DNA from: Nitrospina sp.
GTDB taxonomy: Bacteria; Nitrospinota; Nitrospinia; Nitrospinales; VA-1
NCBI GenBank assembly: GCA_018653085.1
Contig: JABIAY010000046.1
Location: forward strand, 80,257 to 144,256
Reading direction: 5' to 3'
DNA length: 64,000 bases
The notes under the pieces are model-generated. The model was given only the letters and a program-made list of their open reading frames with translations, was not told the DNA's origin and did not search any database. This document shows, in pieces, positions 45,409 to 54,948 of the stretch (the first letter of the stretch is position 1; every line of letters begins with the position of its first letter). A program made the position numbers and the translations under genes.

Positions 45409-46186
45409 TTAATTCCTGGTCAAAATAGTTGATGGACATTCCAGCATCAAGAACCAGGCCTTGTGCGTTGATGCCGCTTGCGCGTTGGCTCAACAAAAAT
45501 ACCGCCGCACTTGCCGCCTCCTGAGTAGTCAGGCCTTTTTTCCTCAATGTGGCTTTTTCAGCATGCAGGTAGGAGTCGATATAGCCGGGTATTCCCGCTG
45601 AGGCCGATGTCTTGAGCAGTCCGGGGTTGATGGAGTTGAACCGGACCTGTGAAAATGCGCTGAACGATTTTGCCAGGAAGCAGAGAGTGGAGTCGAGTGC
45701 CGCTTTCGCCGGGGCCATGTACCCATAATTTTCTGCCGCCATCCGCGTGGTGGAAATCGATACTGTAACAACGGATGCCTGTTGATCGAAGAGATCCTTA
45801 AAAGCGTTGGCGAGACTGATCAGGGAATAACAGCTGATATCGATGGACTGAAGAAAATCCTTTTTCGGTGTTTCATGAAAGGGCTTCCAGCCTTCGGAAT
45901 AGTTTGCAAAAGCTATGGAGTGGACGAGTCCGTGCAGGGTCTTACTGTGTTGTGCTACCTGGGTTTTTAACCGTTCAATATCTTCCTGTTTCTCCACATC
46001 GCAGACAAAAACTGTTTTACCTGCCAAAAGTTTTTCCAATGACTTTTTGCGATCTTCAGAGCGGACGCTGTAAATGACATTTGCGCCTTCTTCTTCCAGC
46101 GTTTTCGCGATATGCCAGGCAACACTTTTCCTGTTTGCCACTCCGGCCACTAAGAAGCTTTTATTTTCAAGGTCGAGAAAACTCAT
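45368..46186 (-). CDS. fabI: Enoyl-ACP reductase FabI-like, with repeat-encoded tail
   Basis: NAD(P)H-dependent reductase for the last step of each fatty-acid elongation round. The 272-aa SDR protein has [20 protein letters not shown] (cofactor binding), VHSIAFAN, the Y-x6-K catalytic pair in [14 protein letters not shown] and [15 protein letters not shown]. The final residues after DQEL are encoded by the dispersed repeat. Last gene of the fabF-acp-CrtI-CrtI-fabG-fabZ-fabI module. Confidence 0.88.
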   Translation of the reverse strand: MSFLDLENKSFLVAGVANRKSVAWHIAKTLEEEGANVIYSVRSEDRKKSLEKLLAGKTVFVCDVEKQEDIERLKTQVAQHSKTLHGLVHSIAFANYSEGWKPFHETPKKDFLQSIDISCYSLISLANAFKDLFDQQASVVTVSISTTRMAAENYGYMAPAKAALDSTLCFLAKSFSAFSQVRFNSINPGLLKTSASAGIPGYIDSYLHAEKATLRKKGLTTQEAASAAVFLLSQRASGINAQGLVLDAGMSINYFDQELTARRQRDAGPSGQ

Positions 46187-46196
46187 TTTCTGTTTG

Positions 46197-46237
46197 CCTT
46201 ATAAAGCCATTGTTTATGCCAGCGGAGGCCCTCCGCT
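46197..46237 (-). repeat. Short cap element at the fabZ stop
   Basis: On the minus strand, palindrome AGCGGAGGGCCTCCGCT starts on the last two bases of the fabZ TAG and is followed by CAATGGCTTTATAAGGC, the first part of the core. It lies between fabZ and fabI. Confidence 0.75.
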
Positions 46238-46655
46238 ATTTTGTCTCCTCGACCAGCATGGCGGAGAACTCCAGGGTGACTGCGGTTTTACCGTTGACGG
46301 TGGCTTTTCCCGTCATGTACGCGGCGGTGCTGACCAGGTCTTTGAGCTTCACCTCTATCTGCATCGTGTCTCCCGGATGGACAGCATGCTTGAGTTTAAT
46401 ATTGTTGACCCGGGTGAGAACCGGAATTTTGCCTTCGTTAGCAATACGTTTCCCCATCAGGATCGCACCGGCCTGAAAAATGGATTCAAAGATCAACACT
46501 CCTGGCATGATCGGTCTTCCAGGATAATGTCCCTCAAAAAACGGTTCTTTCGGGTCGACCTTTTTTTCCGTCCTAATGGTGTCGTCACTTTCTTCAAGCA
46601 CTCGGTCGACAAACAGGAAAGGAGGACGGTGGGGAATATATTGAAGAAAGTCCAT
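46236..46655 (-). CDS. fabZ: 3-hydroxyacyl-ACP dehydratase FabZ
   Basis: Dehydrates 3-hydroxyacyl-ACP to trans-2-enoyl-ACP. The 139-aa hotdog protein has IPHRPPFLFVDRV, the catalytic His in FFEGHYPGRPIMPGVLIFES and the expected length. It lies 2 nt after fabG on the same strand. With only FabZ in the module, no FabA-type isomerase is evident here. Confidence 0.92.
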   Translation of the reverse strand: MDFLQYIPHRPPFLFVDRVLEESDDTIRTEKKVDPKEPFFEGHYPGRPIMPGVLIFESIFQAGAILMGKRIANEGKIPVLTRVNNIKLKHAVHPGDTMQIEVKLKDLVSTAAYMTGKATVNGKTAVTLEFSAMLVEETK

Positions 46656-46656
46656 T

Positions 46657-47400
46657 TTATAGTCCCCCGGTTACCTCTAATACGGAACCTGTGATGTAAG
46701 AAGATTCTTTTGCGGCGAGAAACAGCACCGGATAGGTTACATCTTCTGGAGTACCAAAGCGTTTCAGGGGAATCTGATCTTTATAGGATTTTTTCTGCTC
46801 TTCCGGCAGATCGCCAATGAAATCGGTATCTATGAAACCTGGCGAAACGCAATTGACTGTTATCTTCCTGCTCGCTACTTCCTTGGACAGGGAGCGTGTG
46901 AATGCCACCTGACCGGCTTTTGATGCGGCGTAATTAGCCTGGCCTGCAAACCCGAATTTGCCCACTGGAGAGGTCAAGGTAATGATCCTTCCATATCTCT
47001 GGCGCATCATGGACTGTACTGCCAGCTTGCACAAGTTGAAGGTTCCTGTCAGGTTGGTATTGATGACCCTGTTCCAGTCCTCCGCCTTCATCATGCCAAC
47101 AATGGAGTCGGAACGAATGCCTGAACTGACAACAAGGATCTGGAAGTTTTCGTATTTCGTTTCGATTTCTTTATAAAACTTTTCCACCGCCGCATAATCA
47201 GAAACATCGAACTTATGAATATCGAGGGAGTCTGCGTGGTCGGCATTGGCGTTTTTAAAGTTCTCTGCTTCCTCATCATTGCCCCGATAAGTGGCAATGA
47301 CTTTTGCTCCGGCTTTGAGGAACGCCTCTGAGATGGCCCGGCCTATGCCACGCGTGCCGCCTGTGACCAGAGCTGTCTGCCCGGCAAAATCAAATTCCAT
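46657..47400 (-). CDS. fabG: 3-oxoacyl-ACP reductase FabG-like SDR
   Basis: NADPH-dependent ketoreductase. The 247-aa protein shows ALVTGGTRGIGRAI (cofactor), a VVSSGIRSD motif, the Tyr-x3-Lys active site in YAASKAGQVAF and the C-terminal ITGSVLEVTGGL. The automatic ORF starts 9 codons earlier inside a repeat, so I use ATG 47400, which directly abuts the cap CCACTTGGCGTGG. No Shine-Dalgarno is visible, so coupling to upstream genes or leaderless initiation is possible. Confidence 0.9.
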   Translation of the reverse strand: MEFDFAGQTALVTGGTRGIGRAISEAFLKAGAKVIATYRGNDEEAENFKNANADHADSLDIHKFDVSDYAAVEKFYKEIETKYENFQILVVSSGIRSDSIVGMMKAEDWNRVINTNLTGTFNLCKLAVQSMMRQRYGRIITLTSPVGKFGFAGQANYAASKAGQVAFTRSLSKEVASRKITVNCVSPGFIDTDFIGDLPEEQKKSYKDQIPLKRFGTPEDVTYPVLFLAAKESSYITGSVLEVTGGL

Positions 47401-47475
47401 CCACTTGGCGTGGGGCCAATAGGTCAATACCCATAAAGCAAATGGATATTTTTGCCCCTTTAACTGTAGTTTGTA
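47401..47475 (+). repeat. Type-B-like repeat fragment at the fabG start
   Basis: Cap CCACTTGGCGTGG abuts the fabG start codon and is followed by GGCCAATAGGTCAATACCCATAAAGCAAA, a diverged type-B core. It lies between the second CrtI-like gene and fabG. Confidence 0.7.
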
Positions 47476-47528
47476 TTAATTTTCTCAAGGCGTGATCCGT
47501 GCAATAGGTGGGAAGGAAGATCTTATGT

Positions 47529-48977
47529 TCAAGCCGATGCGGTCACCAGGCTCGGGCGCAATTGCCGAAGAAATTTATCCGTTTCGTTGGCGACAATGAC
47601 TCCGTAGTTCGCCGCTCCCAGCCAGCCCGACATAATAATTCCCACCGATCCGGCATGGAACAACCCATTAATCTGGTTAGGAAGGTCCCGGCTTATTTTA
47701 AGTCCTTCAAACTTGGTTCCAAACGAAGTGCCCGAAGGGTGCAGGGTATAGCGTTTGAAAGTTTTTGGTGTTGAGGCTTCCACATGGTCCACTTTTTTGC
47801 GAATGCCCGGAACATATTTTTCCAGCGCATCAAGAGTGTTTTGCTCCAAGTCATGCTTATCTTTCTTGTATTGGGATTCGCTCAGCTTGGCCCAGTCCTG
47901 ATATCGGGCGTTGGTCGAAGAAACAATGGAATAACGATTGGTTCCCGGACGAATCTCCGGGTAGTAAAACGAAAAGGTACGGCTGGTAACATCTTTGCTC
48001 AATATTTTATCCGTACAGTATTCGTCCGCCACGGACGAAAACAGCAGGTCACCGACATGCGGCACGGTTTCCCCTTTTTTGATTCCCATATAAACCTGGC
48101 AACTGGAATTATTGAGCCGAACTTTCTTAACCTCTTCGATAAACTCGGGTTCAAAATGTTCCTCGCCAGTCAGTTGTTCGATAGTGGTCAACAAGTTCGA
48201 GTTGGAAAGGACGGACTTGCACGCGATGTCCTGCCCGTTGATGCGCACCCCCTGCACCGTTTTATCTTCCACATAAATTTTTTCGACCATGCAATGAGTG
48301 CGAATGTCCACACCGTTGCGCAAGAGCTCCTTTTTCATTTCCGTAATCAGGTGATCGGTACCACCCTGATAGGTGAAAACCCCTTTGTCCATGAAGTTGG
48401 AAAAAACAATGCCGTAAGTCAGTGCCGGATCATCCAGAGTGGAACCGTTGGCATAGGTAATCGGTTCCATGAGAAAACGCCAGACATCGGTGCGGCCTGG
48501 GAAAAATTTCTCAAAAAGATCACGGGTGGTCATGACCATCTCGTCATAAAAATTCATATTCCGCGCGGTCATAAAGAACTCATCAATCACTTCTTTCATG
48601 ATGCCGAACCGCTCACGCAGGATATGTGTGAAATCTATTTTGTCAAAGGAGGTGTTGAGGGAAAACTGCGGGTTGTCGAAACGCACATTTTTAAGCTGGA
48701 TAACCCGTTCGGAAATGTCCTGGCTCCAGTATTTTCGCAGGGTCTTAATCATTCCACAGGGGAACCCATGCAGGGAGATATCCATAATATGTCCACCCTT
48801 GCGTTTGAACCAGGTGGCCATGCCTCCCATATTGTAATGGTGCTCCGCCAGCAAAACCTTGTGCCCCATTTTCGCCAGCAGGTTGGCCGATGTCATTCCC
48901 GCCAAGCCACTGCCAATCACGACCGTATCGTAGGCGGACAAAACACCCTTTAACCAGTCTTTCGGTTGTTTACTCAT
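47529..48977 (-). CDS. CrtI-family FAD-dependent desaturase/isomerase B
   Basis: A 482-aa flavoprotein of the phytoene desaturase / carotenoid isomerase / RetSat family. The N-terminal dinucleotide site is [16 protein letters not shown], then the acidic residue in [16 protein letters not shown], and the C-terminal FAD motif is [20 protein letters not shown]. No phytoene synthase or other carotenoid gene is nearby; it sits among fab genes, so the substrate may be an acyl-ACP or acyl-derived polyene. It is 34 nt downstream of CrtI-like A. Confidence 0.82.
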   Translation of the reverse strand: MSKQPKDWLKGVLSAYDTVVIGSGLAGMTSANLLAKMGHKVLLAEHHYNMGGMATWFKRKGGHIMDISLHGFPCGMIKTLRKYWSQDISERVIQLKNVRFDNPQFSLNTSFDKIDFTHILRERFGIMKEVIDEFFMTARNMNFYDEMVMTTRDLFEKFFPGRTDVWRFLMEPITYANGSTLDDPALTYGIVFSNFMDKGVFTYQGGTDHLITEMKKELLRNGVDIRTHCMVEKIYVEDKTVQGVRINGQDIACKSVLSNSNLLTTIEQLTGEEHFEPEFIEEVKKVRLNNSSCQVYMGIKKGETVPHVGDLLFSSVADEYCTDKILSKDVTSRTFSFYYPEIRPGTNRYSIVSSTNARYQDWAKLSESQYKKDKHDLEQNTLDALEKYVPGIRKKVDHVEASTPKTFKRYTLHPSGTSFGTKFEGLKISRDLPNQINGLFHAGSVGIIMSGWLGAANYGVIVANETDKFLRQLRPSLVTASA

Positions 48978-49011
48978 TGGTTTCTTAAACGATGAATTTT
49001 TTGATGGCCTG

Positions 49012-50400
49012 TCATTGTAAAAGATGCAGGTTGGCCATGGATATCCCGCTCAACGTGGCCCCAATAATACCTAAAAACCCCTGATCTGTCCCGCAAATAT
49101 ACAGGTTTTTAACAGGGGTTTTGCCATTTTTAATTTTCTGTGGAGACCCATAAACAGCCCCGTTAATATGGCCTGTATATTTTTTAATGGTCTTAGGCGT
49201 AAACGAGTCTAAAAATACCACATTATCGCGAAAATCGGGAAAAAATGTAAATAAAGCATCCAAAGCCTGGGCCCGGCACTCCTTTTTGGCGGCAATATAA
49301 TCTTTTCTCGGCAGGCCGTCCCATTTCCCGAAATGGGCAAGGTTGGTCAGGCGAATCAACCCTTCTTCAGGCGGTTGTGGGTACTGAAAATTATTACTGC
49401 AACACAACACCCCACTGGAAATATCGATCAAATCGCCTGGCACCTTATAGTCAAAGCGCGACTGGGTGGAAAAAAAGACAATGCTCTTATCGTAACCCAA
49501 GTCACGTGGCTTCTGGTCCACCACAAAAAGGGATTCCATAAACGAAACCTGGCCTGTCTCGCACGCACCCGCTTCGGCTAGCTCAGGTTGGCAACGGTTA
49601 AGCGTTTCCACATAGCCCATGGAAGAAAGTACCGCTGTGGTTTCTAATTCTTCCTCATTTTCAAGAGTCACCGAACAAACCGTTTCCTGTTTGGCGTTGA
49701 TGGTTTTAATTCCGTTTCCCATTCTCAGCTCACCACCCAGATGCTCGAACTTCTCAGCCAAAAGGTTGAGGATGTAGGGCATTCCCCCTTGCGGCTTGGA
49801 GAATCCTTCTACAAAAATGCTCTTGAACATGATGACAAATTGATAAAAATCCATGTCCCCTTCCCGCGCGTTGCCATAATACATCAGGGGACAAAACAAC
49901 ATGTCGATCAACACCGGGTTGCTGATATAGGACTCCAGAACAGGCCGGGAAGAAAGGCAATCCGCATCGTCGAGGTTCAACTCATCAAAGGAAAGGATCT
50001 TTTCCACCAGCTTGTTGAATCCGTCAATCTGATCGGGAAACGTTTCAGCCACCTCCTGGCGGAAAAACTCAAAATCGTTGGTGAACTTCAGGGATTTCTC
50101 AGGGAAGCGTATTTCCGACATATCCTGCTGGCACAGGCGAAAATCGTCATGGCTGAAACGCAGTTGTTTAAGAAGCTTGCCAAGCGGAGATGACCGGACT
50201 CCCTTGGGAGTAAAATTGGTCATGGCGTGGAGCCCAACATCAAAAGTGCGGTTTTTCCTCACATAAAAGGAGTTCAATCCGCCAATTTCGCTATGCTTTT
50301 CAACAATGCAGACCTTTTTATCGAACATGGCCAGACGAATGCCTGCGGCCAATCCCGATAAACCCGCACCGATAATAATCGTGTCGTAACGCATAGCCAA
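49012..50400 (-). CDS. CrtI-family FAD-dependent desaturase/isomerase A
   Basis: A 462-aa paralogue of the next gene. It has [17 protein letters not shown], the ribose-binding acidic residue in [15 protein letters not shown], the [19 protein letters not shown] helix and C-terminal [20 protein letters not shown]. The two proteins differ clearly in the substrate region, suggesting two reactions or a heteromer. It follows the ACP gene on the same strand. Confidence 0.82.
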   Translation of the reverse strand: MAMRYDTIIIGAGLSGLAAGIRLAMFDKKVCIVEKHSEIGGLNSFYVRKNRTFDVGLHAMTNFTPKGVRSSPLGKLLKQLRFSHDDFRLCQQDMSEIRFPEKSLKFTNDFEFFRQEVAETFPDQIDGFNKLVEKILSFDELNLDDADCLSSRPVLESYISNPVLIDMLFCPLMYYGNAREGDMDFYQFVIMFKSIFVEGFSKPQGGMPYILNLLAEKFEHLGGELRMGNGIKTINAKQETVCSVTLENEEELETTAVLSSMGYVETLNRCQPELAEAGACETGQVSFMESLFVVDQKPRDLGYDKSIVFFSTQSRFDYKVPGDLIDISSGVLCCSNNFQYPQPPEEGLIRLTNLAHFGKWDGLPRKDYIAAKKECRAQALDALFTFFPDFRDNVVFLDSFTPKTIKKYTGHINGAVYGSPQKIKNGKTPVKNLYICGTDQGFLGIIGATLSGISMANLHLLQ

Positions 50401-50417
50401 ATTATACCACCACTGCG

Positions 50418-50500
50418 CCAGCGTGACGCTGGACCCAAAGTGCCGTAGCTTTCCCGGCTAATAAAATTTATCTCGGCTCAAGGGGATCTGTAAGGGTTTT
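50418..50500 (+). repeat. Cap-core repeat between acp and CrtI-like A
   Basis: Cap CCAGCGTGACGCTGG, then a core variant with TTTATCTCGGCTCAAGG. It interrupts the fab/CrtI module without coding content. Confidence 0.8.
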
Positions 50501-50519
50501 GTAGTCAAAAAGGAAGGGA

Positions 50520-50795
50520 CTAACTGGCCAACTGTCGGTCTTTTAGTAACGGGGTGAGATAAGAAACACAACCGGCCATTGTTGCCAGATGTTCGTAATC
50601 CTTTTCCGGCACTTCAATATTAAACCGCTTGCGAAGTTCCATGACAATATCGAGAAAATCCATGGAATCCAGGTCAATCTGGTCTCTCAATTTGGTATTG
50701 TCATCAATGGAACTGATATCCTCATCCGGGGCAATATCGGCAAGGATATTAAGAATAACCTTTCGTACATCTTCAATCGTCATACTTGTCTCCAA
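50520..50795 (-). CDS. Acyl carrier protein
   Basis: A 91-aa acidic carrier. The phosphopantetheine site is DQIDLDSMDFLDIV (Ser in DSM). The C-terminal helix carries VPEKDYEHLATMAGCVSYL. It is probably a dedicated second ACP rather than the housekeeping acpP, because it travels with this FabF and the CrtI pair; that is inference. Encoded between fabF and CrtI-like A. Confidence 0.88.
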   Translation of the reverse strand: METSMTIEDVRKVILNILADIAPDEDISSIDDNTKLRDQIDLDSMDFLDIVMELRKRFNIEVPEKDYEHLATMAGCVSYLTPLLKDRQLAS

Positions 50796-50859
50796 AATCC
50801 ACGTTAACCCTGATTTTAGTAGAAGATAGGGCAGATTTCAACCTTAATTTTCCAGAAAA

Positions 50860-51034
50860 CCCCCACTGAAAAGGGGGGTAACCCACTCTTTTTTAAAGAG
50901 GAGGGTGGTATTTTACCCTAACCCTCACGCCCCACCGGGGTTGAAGGAGTTGGCTTTTACCCCCTCTTTCTCAAAGTACCCGCTTCGGGGCAGGAAAATT
51001 GAGGTGAAATATCACGGCCACCCACCTAGTGGTA
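50860..51034. repeat. Repeat-rich spacer between fabF and acp
   Basis: Contains short C- and G-rich inverted repeats similar to the long-repeat family (CCCCC...GGGGGG; CTCTTTTTTAAAGAG) and GCCCCACCGGGG. It ends with the cap-like CCACCCACCTAGTGG that includes the fabF stop codon. Confidence 0.65.
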
Positions 51035-52264
51035 GCGCTTGACGATCAAAACGGAATTGATGCCGAACATGCCGAAGGAATTGTTCATGATGTAATCTAC
51101 GGAGGGGAGTTTTTCCGGTTTGTTGGCGACCAGGTTGTTCAAGGCGCATTCCGGATCGAGGTCATCCAGGTTGATGGTGGGGTGAACCATGAGGTCATCG
51201 AATGCCGGCAGGTTGCCGGAAAGCTCCAGTGTTCCCGCCGCACCCATAGTATGGCCGATGAAACTTTTTGTGTTGTTGATCCGCGTCTTGCAGTCGTTAC
51301 CGAAAACTTCACGGATGGCCTTGGTTTCCTGAATGTCCCCCATTTGCGTTGCTGTTGCATGGGCATTGAGGATATCGATGTCATTAGGCTCGAGTCCGGC
51401 TCTCTCCAATGCCAGACGTATGCACTGGGCCTGCCTGCCCGGATCGGGCAAGATGAAATCAATCGCATCGGAGTTCATGGAATAACCAACGATTTCTCCG
51501 TAAATTTTTGCGCCACGCTTCTCTGCATCAGAAAGTCGTTCCAGGGTATAGACCGCGCCGCCTTCCGAACAAACGATTCCGTTACGGTTTTTATCAAAGG
51601 GACGGCTTGCCTTGGTGGGGTCTTCATGCGAGGCCAGTGCACCCTCACTTTTAAAGCTGGCGAAGATACCGAAGGTATGAATACTTTCCGACACTCCTCC
51701 CGCTAAAGCAAGATCGACCTCACCGAGGCGCAACATCTGCAAGCCCTGAATGACTCCCAAATTTCCCGCCGCGCAGGCCGCGCCGATGGTGTAATGCGGC
51801 CCGGTGATTTTCATGTTCAATGTCACTTCCCCGGCGGGGTTATTGGAAACCGTACGGGGATTATGATGGTGCGACCAGAACTTGACGTCATAATCATACT
51901 TGCTGATGTTGTAGACCTCGTTCTCGGTCTCGACATTGCCATGCTCGGTCACTCCCAGATAGACACCTACCTTGGAGCGGTCAATCGCTTCGAAGTCTAT
52001 TCCGGAATCGGCAACGGCTTCGCGCGAACAGTAAATGGCTACGGACCCAGCCCGGGTACCACGGCGGCGTTCCTTTTTCTTCTGGTATTTTAATTCATCA
52101 AAATCACAGACCCCGGCATGCACCGTTCCCATATACCGGGTCTCGAAGTTTTCCACTCCCGAAACCCCGTTTAACAGGTTTTGACGAAACTCTTTCAGGT
52201 TGTTGCCATTGGGAGCCGTCAATCCGATTCCCGTGATGACAATACGTTGATTAGGGTCGATCAT
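51026..52264 (-). CDS. Beta-ketoacyl-ACP synthase, FabF-type
   Basis: A 412-aa condensing enzyme that extends acyl-ACP by two carbons. The catalytic triad is intact: Cys in [14 protein letters not shown], His in [12 protein letters not shown] and Lys/His in [17 protein letters not shown]. The divergent segments around 90-140 suggest a specialised rather than housekeeping KS-II. The ATG overlaps the ispF TGA, so expression is coupled to ispF. The TAG stop lies in a repeat cap. Confidence 0.9.
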   Translation of the reverse strand: MIDPNQRIVITGIGLTAPNGNNLKEFRQNLLNGVSGVENFETRYMGTVHAGVCDFDELKYQKKKERRRGTRAGSVAIYCSREAVADSGIDFEAIDRSKVGVYLGVTEHGNVETENEVYNISKYDYDVKFWSHHHNPRTVSNNPAGEVTLNMKITGPHYTIGAACAAGNLGVIQGLQMLRLGEVDLALAGGVSESIHTFGIFASFKSEGALASHEDPTKASRPFDKNRNGIVCSEGGAVYTLERLSDAEKRGAKIYGEIVGYSMNSDAIDFILPDPGRQAQCIRLALERAGLEPNDIDILNAHATATQMGDIQETKAIREVFGNDCKTRINNTKSFIGHTMGAAGTLELSGNLPAFDDLMVHPTINLDDLDPECALNNLVANKPEKLPSVDYIMNNSFGMFGINSVLIVKRYH

Positions 52265-52743
52265 TTTTTTACCAATAAGGCGACTGCGTAAGCGGCGATG
52301 CCTTCTTCCCGCCCGACAAAACCAAGCTTTTCTGTTGTGGTGGCTTTGATATTAACCCGGTCGATTTCTACATCGAGCGCCGAGGCAATATTTTTTTTCA
52401 TTTCCGCAAGGTGTGGAGCCAGCTTCGGTTGTTGCGCCACGATCACGGAATCGACATTGGCAAGTTTGAAACCTTTGCACATTCCCATGACTTCTTTGAG
52501 CAAGCGCAGGCTGGAGACGCCTTTCCATTTCGGGTCGGTATCCGGGAAATACTTACCGATATCTCCCGCACCCAACGCTCCAAGCAGAGCATCGCACAAG
52601 GCGTGCACCAGAGCATCGGCATCCGAGTGCCCGTCCAGTCCCATCGAATGGGGAACATCGACTCCGCCCAGGATGAGTTTTCTGCCCTCAACCAGACGGT
52701 GCACATCGTAACCATTGCCAATACGAATATCAGGTAAGTTCAT
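52261..52743 (-). CDS. ispF: 2-C-methyl-D-erythritol 2,4-cyclodiphosphate synthase IspF
   Basis: MEP-pathway cyclase. The 160-aa protein has [11 protein letters not shown] (metal Asp/His), [22 protein letters not shown] and [20 protein letters not shown]. It stands without ispD. It lies downstream of dxr across a repeat and overlaps fabF. Confidence 0.95.
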   Translation of the reverse strand: MNLPDIRIGNGYDVHRLVEGRKLILGGVDVPHSMGLDGHSDADALVHALCDALLGALGAGDIGKYFPDTDPKWKGVSSLRLLKEVMGMCKGFKLANVDSVIVAQQPKLAPHLAEMKKNIASALDVEIDRVNIKATTTEKLGFVGREEGIAAYAVALLVKK

Positions 52744-52769
52744 TTCGAAAGAAAAATATTAAATAATCC

Positions 52770-52869
52770 CCCCTTAGCAGGGGTTGCAACTGAGCAAGGG
52801 CTTGATTGCGCCGAGACAACTCTTTGTTCACCAAATAAAGCGATGGCACACTGGCCCCACGCCTAGTGG
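52770..52869 (-). repeat. Cap-core repeat containing the dxr stop codon
   Basis: On the minus strand, CCACTAGGCGTGG holds the dxr TAG and is followed by a core nearly identical to copy 1 (AAAGAGTTGTCTCGGCGCAA). It separates dxr from ispF. Confidence 0.9.
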
Positions 52870-54023
52870 GGGTGGGCGACGGTAATGAGTTTAGTGGTTT
52901 CTTCACGGGCCCAGTGGTCGGCATCGAGAACATTTTGTAATTCATGCAGAGGAACCGGGCTGTGATTTTGCATAACCATGCGAATGATCTCTGCGATATC
53001 TTTATAGGGGATCAGTTCATCTAGGAACGCCTGCACCGCGATTTCATTGGCGGCATTGAGTACTGCCGGCATAGTCTGGCCCATTTCCATAGCATCCATG
53101 GCCAATTGCAAGCAAGGGAACCTTTCAAAGTCCGGCGCCTCAAAAGTAAGGTTTCCCATTGTGGCCAGGTCTAAAGAGGGCAGTTCGCTTTCAAACCGAT
53201 CCGGATAAGTCAGTGCATAGGCAATGGGAACCCGCATATCTGGAAGCCCCAACTGCGCGATGATGGATGTATCGACAAACTCGATCATCGAGTGAATAAT
53301 ACTCTGCGCGTGAACGATGACTTCGACTTTCGTATCCACACCGAACAACCACTTGGCTTCTATATACTCAAGGCCCTTGTTCATCATGGTGGAAGAGTCG
53401 ATGGTGATCTTGGCTCCCATACTCCAGTTGGGATGATTGAGCGCGTCTTGCACCGTGACGTTTTCCATCTGCTTGAGGGTAAAAGTTCTGAAAGGTCCGC
53501 CGGACGCGGTCAGGATAATTTTCTTGATACGCTCCGGTTTTTCCCCGTTCAGAGCCTGGAAAATTGCGCTGTGCTCGCTATCAATGGGGATGATGCGGGT
53601 CCCGGTGCGTTCCGCTTCTTTAAGAACCAGTTCCCCGGCTATGACGAGCGTTTCCTTATTGGCAAGCGCCAGGTTTTTACCGGCTTTGAGAGCGGAAAGA
53701 GCAGGGAGCAATCCGGCACTTCCAACCACTCCGGAAACAACCAGGTCAGCTTGCGGCAACGAAGCGGCAGAAACCGTACCCTCTGGACCGGAAACAATTT
53801 CCACATCCAAATCGCCAACAAGTTCTTTTAACGCGTCTATTTTTGTGGAGTCAAACAGGGCCGCCAATGCGGGTTTGAATTTTCGAATCTGGTGGGCAAA
53901 CAGCTCTACATTACTTCCGGCGGACAAAGCGCAAATCTGAAAATTTTCAGGGTAACGCTCTACAACATCCAGCGTGTTGACGCCGATAGAACCCGTTGAG
54001 CCCAGAAGAGATATTTTTTTCAT
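52863..54023 (-). CDS. dxr: 1-deoxy-D-xylulose 5-phosphate reductoisomerase
   Basis: Second enzyme of the MEP route. The 386-aa protein has LLGSTGSIGVNTLDVV (NADPH), ALANKETLVIAGEL, PIDSEHSAIFQ, TASGGPFR and NWSMGAKITIDSSTMMNKGLE. The automatic ORF begins 25 codons too early; ATG 54023 starts at the conserved MKKISLLGSTG with AGGG upstream. It is cotranscribed after cdsA. Its stop is supplied by a dispersed repeat, giving a C-terminus ending AHPH. Confidence 0.95.
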   Translation of the reverse strand: MKKISLLGSTGSIGVNTLDVVERYPENFQICALSAGSNVELFAHQIRKFKPALAALFDSTKIDALKELVGDLDVEIVSGPEGTVSAASLPQADLVVSGVVGSAGLLPALSALKAGKNLALANKETLVIAGELVLKEAERTGTRIIPIDSEHSAIFQALNGEKPERIKKIILTASGGPFRTFTLKQMENVTVQDALNHPNWSMGAKITIDSSTMMNKGLEYIEAKWLFGVDTKVEVIVHAQSIIHSMIEFVDTSIIAQLGLPDMRVPIAYALTYPDRFESELPSLDLATMGNLTFEAPDFERFPCLQLAMDAMEMGQTMPAVLNAANEIAVQAFLDELIPYKDIAEIIRMVMQNHSPVPLHELQNVLDADHWAREETTKLITVAHPH

Positions 54024-54067
54024 GAGGTTGCCCTGACAACGGGGTTTAAGGGAGCCGGGTTCTCTTA

Positions 54068-54862
54068 TTATGTCCCCAGGAACAGTTGGTGATAACAATA
54101 GAAAACCGGGCCCGCAAACAACAAACTGTCAATGCGATCAAGAAAACCACCATGGCCCGGAATCAATACGCCGGAATCTTTCACCCGACAACTTCTTTTT
54201 ATCAGCGATTCCGAAAAATCTCCAAACTGACCGATGATACCGCATATAAAGGCCACAATCAAACAATGCGTTAGCGAAAACCCCTCGAAAAACCAGAATT
54301 TGACGAGCCCTGCGGCCAAAAGAGTTCCCAGTACATTGGCGATAGCCCCCTCCACCGTTTTATTGGGGCTGACCACAGGCAGGAGCTTGTGCTTTCCCAG
54401 ACTCCGGCCGCCATAATAAGCCGCCACGTCACCAGCCCAGATCAGTAGCAGGAGGAACACGATCATTTGGCTTCCACCTTCCAGGCCATGGATCAGCAGA
54501 AAGTATCCACCCAACCCCGCAATATAAAGGACCCCCAATAACGTGTAAGCAATAGGGTCCAAAACCATTCGCATATTGTTTTCCCTGAAAAACCAGGCGG
54601 CAAACAAAACTATGGGAAACAAAATGGAAAAAATAAGTATGAATTTGGTGCCCAGATAAAAACCCAGCAGAAGCAGGAAACTCAACACCCCCCCCTCAAC
54701 GGGGAAACCCTCCATACCCACATTTGCAATCATGGAAAAGTATTCGTGGCTGGCAACCAGAACAATTGCCGCAACAAGAAAAAAGAACAAAAGGGGAGAA
54801 CCGTACAACACAACCCCCAGCACAAGGGGAATGGCAATGACTCCACTGATAACACGTTTCAA
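54068..54862 (-). CDS. cdsA: Phosphatidate cytidylyltransferase CdsA
   Basis: Makes CDP-diacylglycerol, the branch point of phospholipid synthesis, in the inner membrane. The 264-aa protein has about eight helices and the C-terminal signature SLIKRSCRVKDSG and PGHGGFLDRIDSL. It lies between uppS and dxr as in many bacteria. Confidence 0.93.
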   Translation of the reverse strand: MKRVISGVIAIPLVLGVVLYGSPLLFFFLVAAIVLVASHEYFSMIANVGMEGFPVEGGVLSFLLLLGFYLGTKFILIFSILFPIVLFAAWFFRENNMRMVLDPIAYTLLGVLYIAGLGGYFLLIHGLEGGSQMIVFLLLLIWAGDVAAYYGGRSLGKHKLLPVVSPNKTVEGAIANVLGTLLAAGLVKFWFFEGFSLTHCLIVAFICGIIGQFGDFSESLIKRSCRVKDSGVLIPGHGGFLDRIDSLLFAGPVFYCYHQLFLGT

Positions 54863-54948
54863 GAGCCGACTCCTGTCAGGTTGGGATGAAGCGAAATATT
54901 CAGGATAGCGGGTGCAGGTTTCAAAGTAGGAATCGTCAAGGTTCGAGA

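Noticed and set aside
47784-48953. 389-aa plus-strand ORF
   Set aside because: Antisense to CrtI-like B, which has clear FAD motifs at both ends. No ribosome-binding site or recognisable motif in the shadow.
52730-52945. 71-aa ORF containing RRGASVPSLYLVNKELSRRNQ
   Set aside because: The peptide is the standard translation of the cap-core repeat, also seen in ORFs at 9370, 7740 and in the over-called rluA N-terminus.
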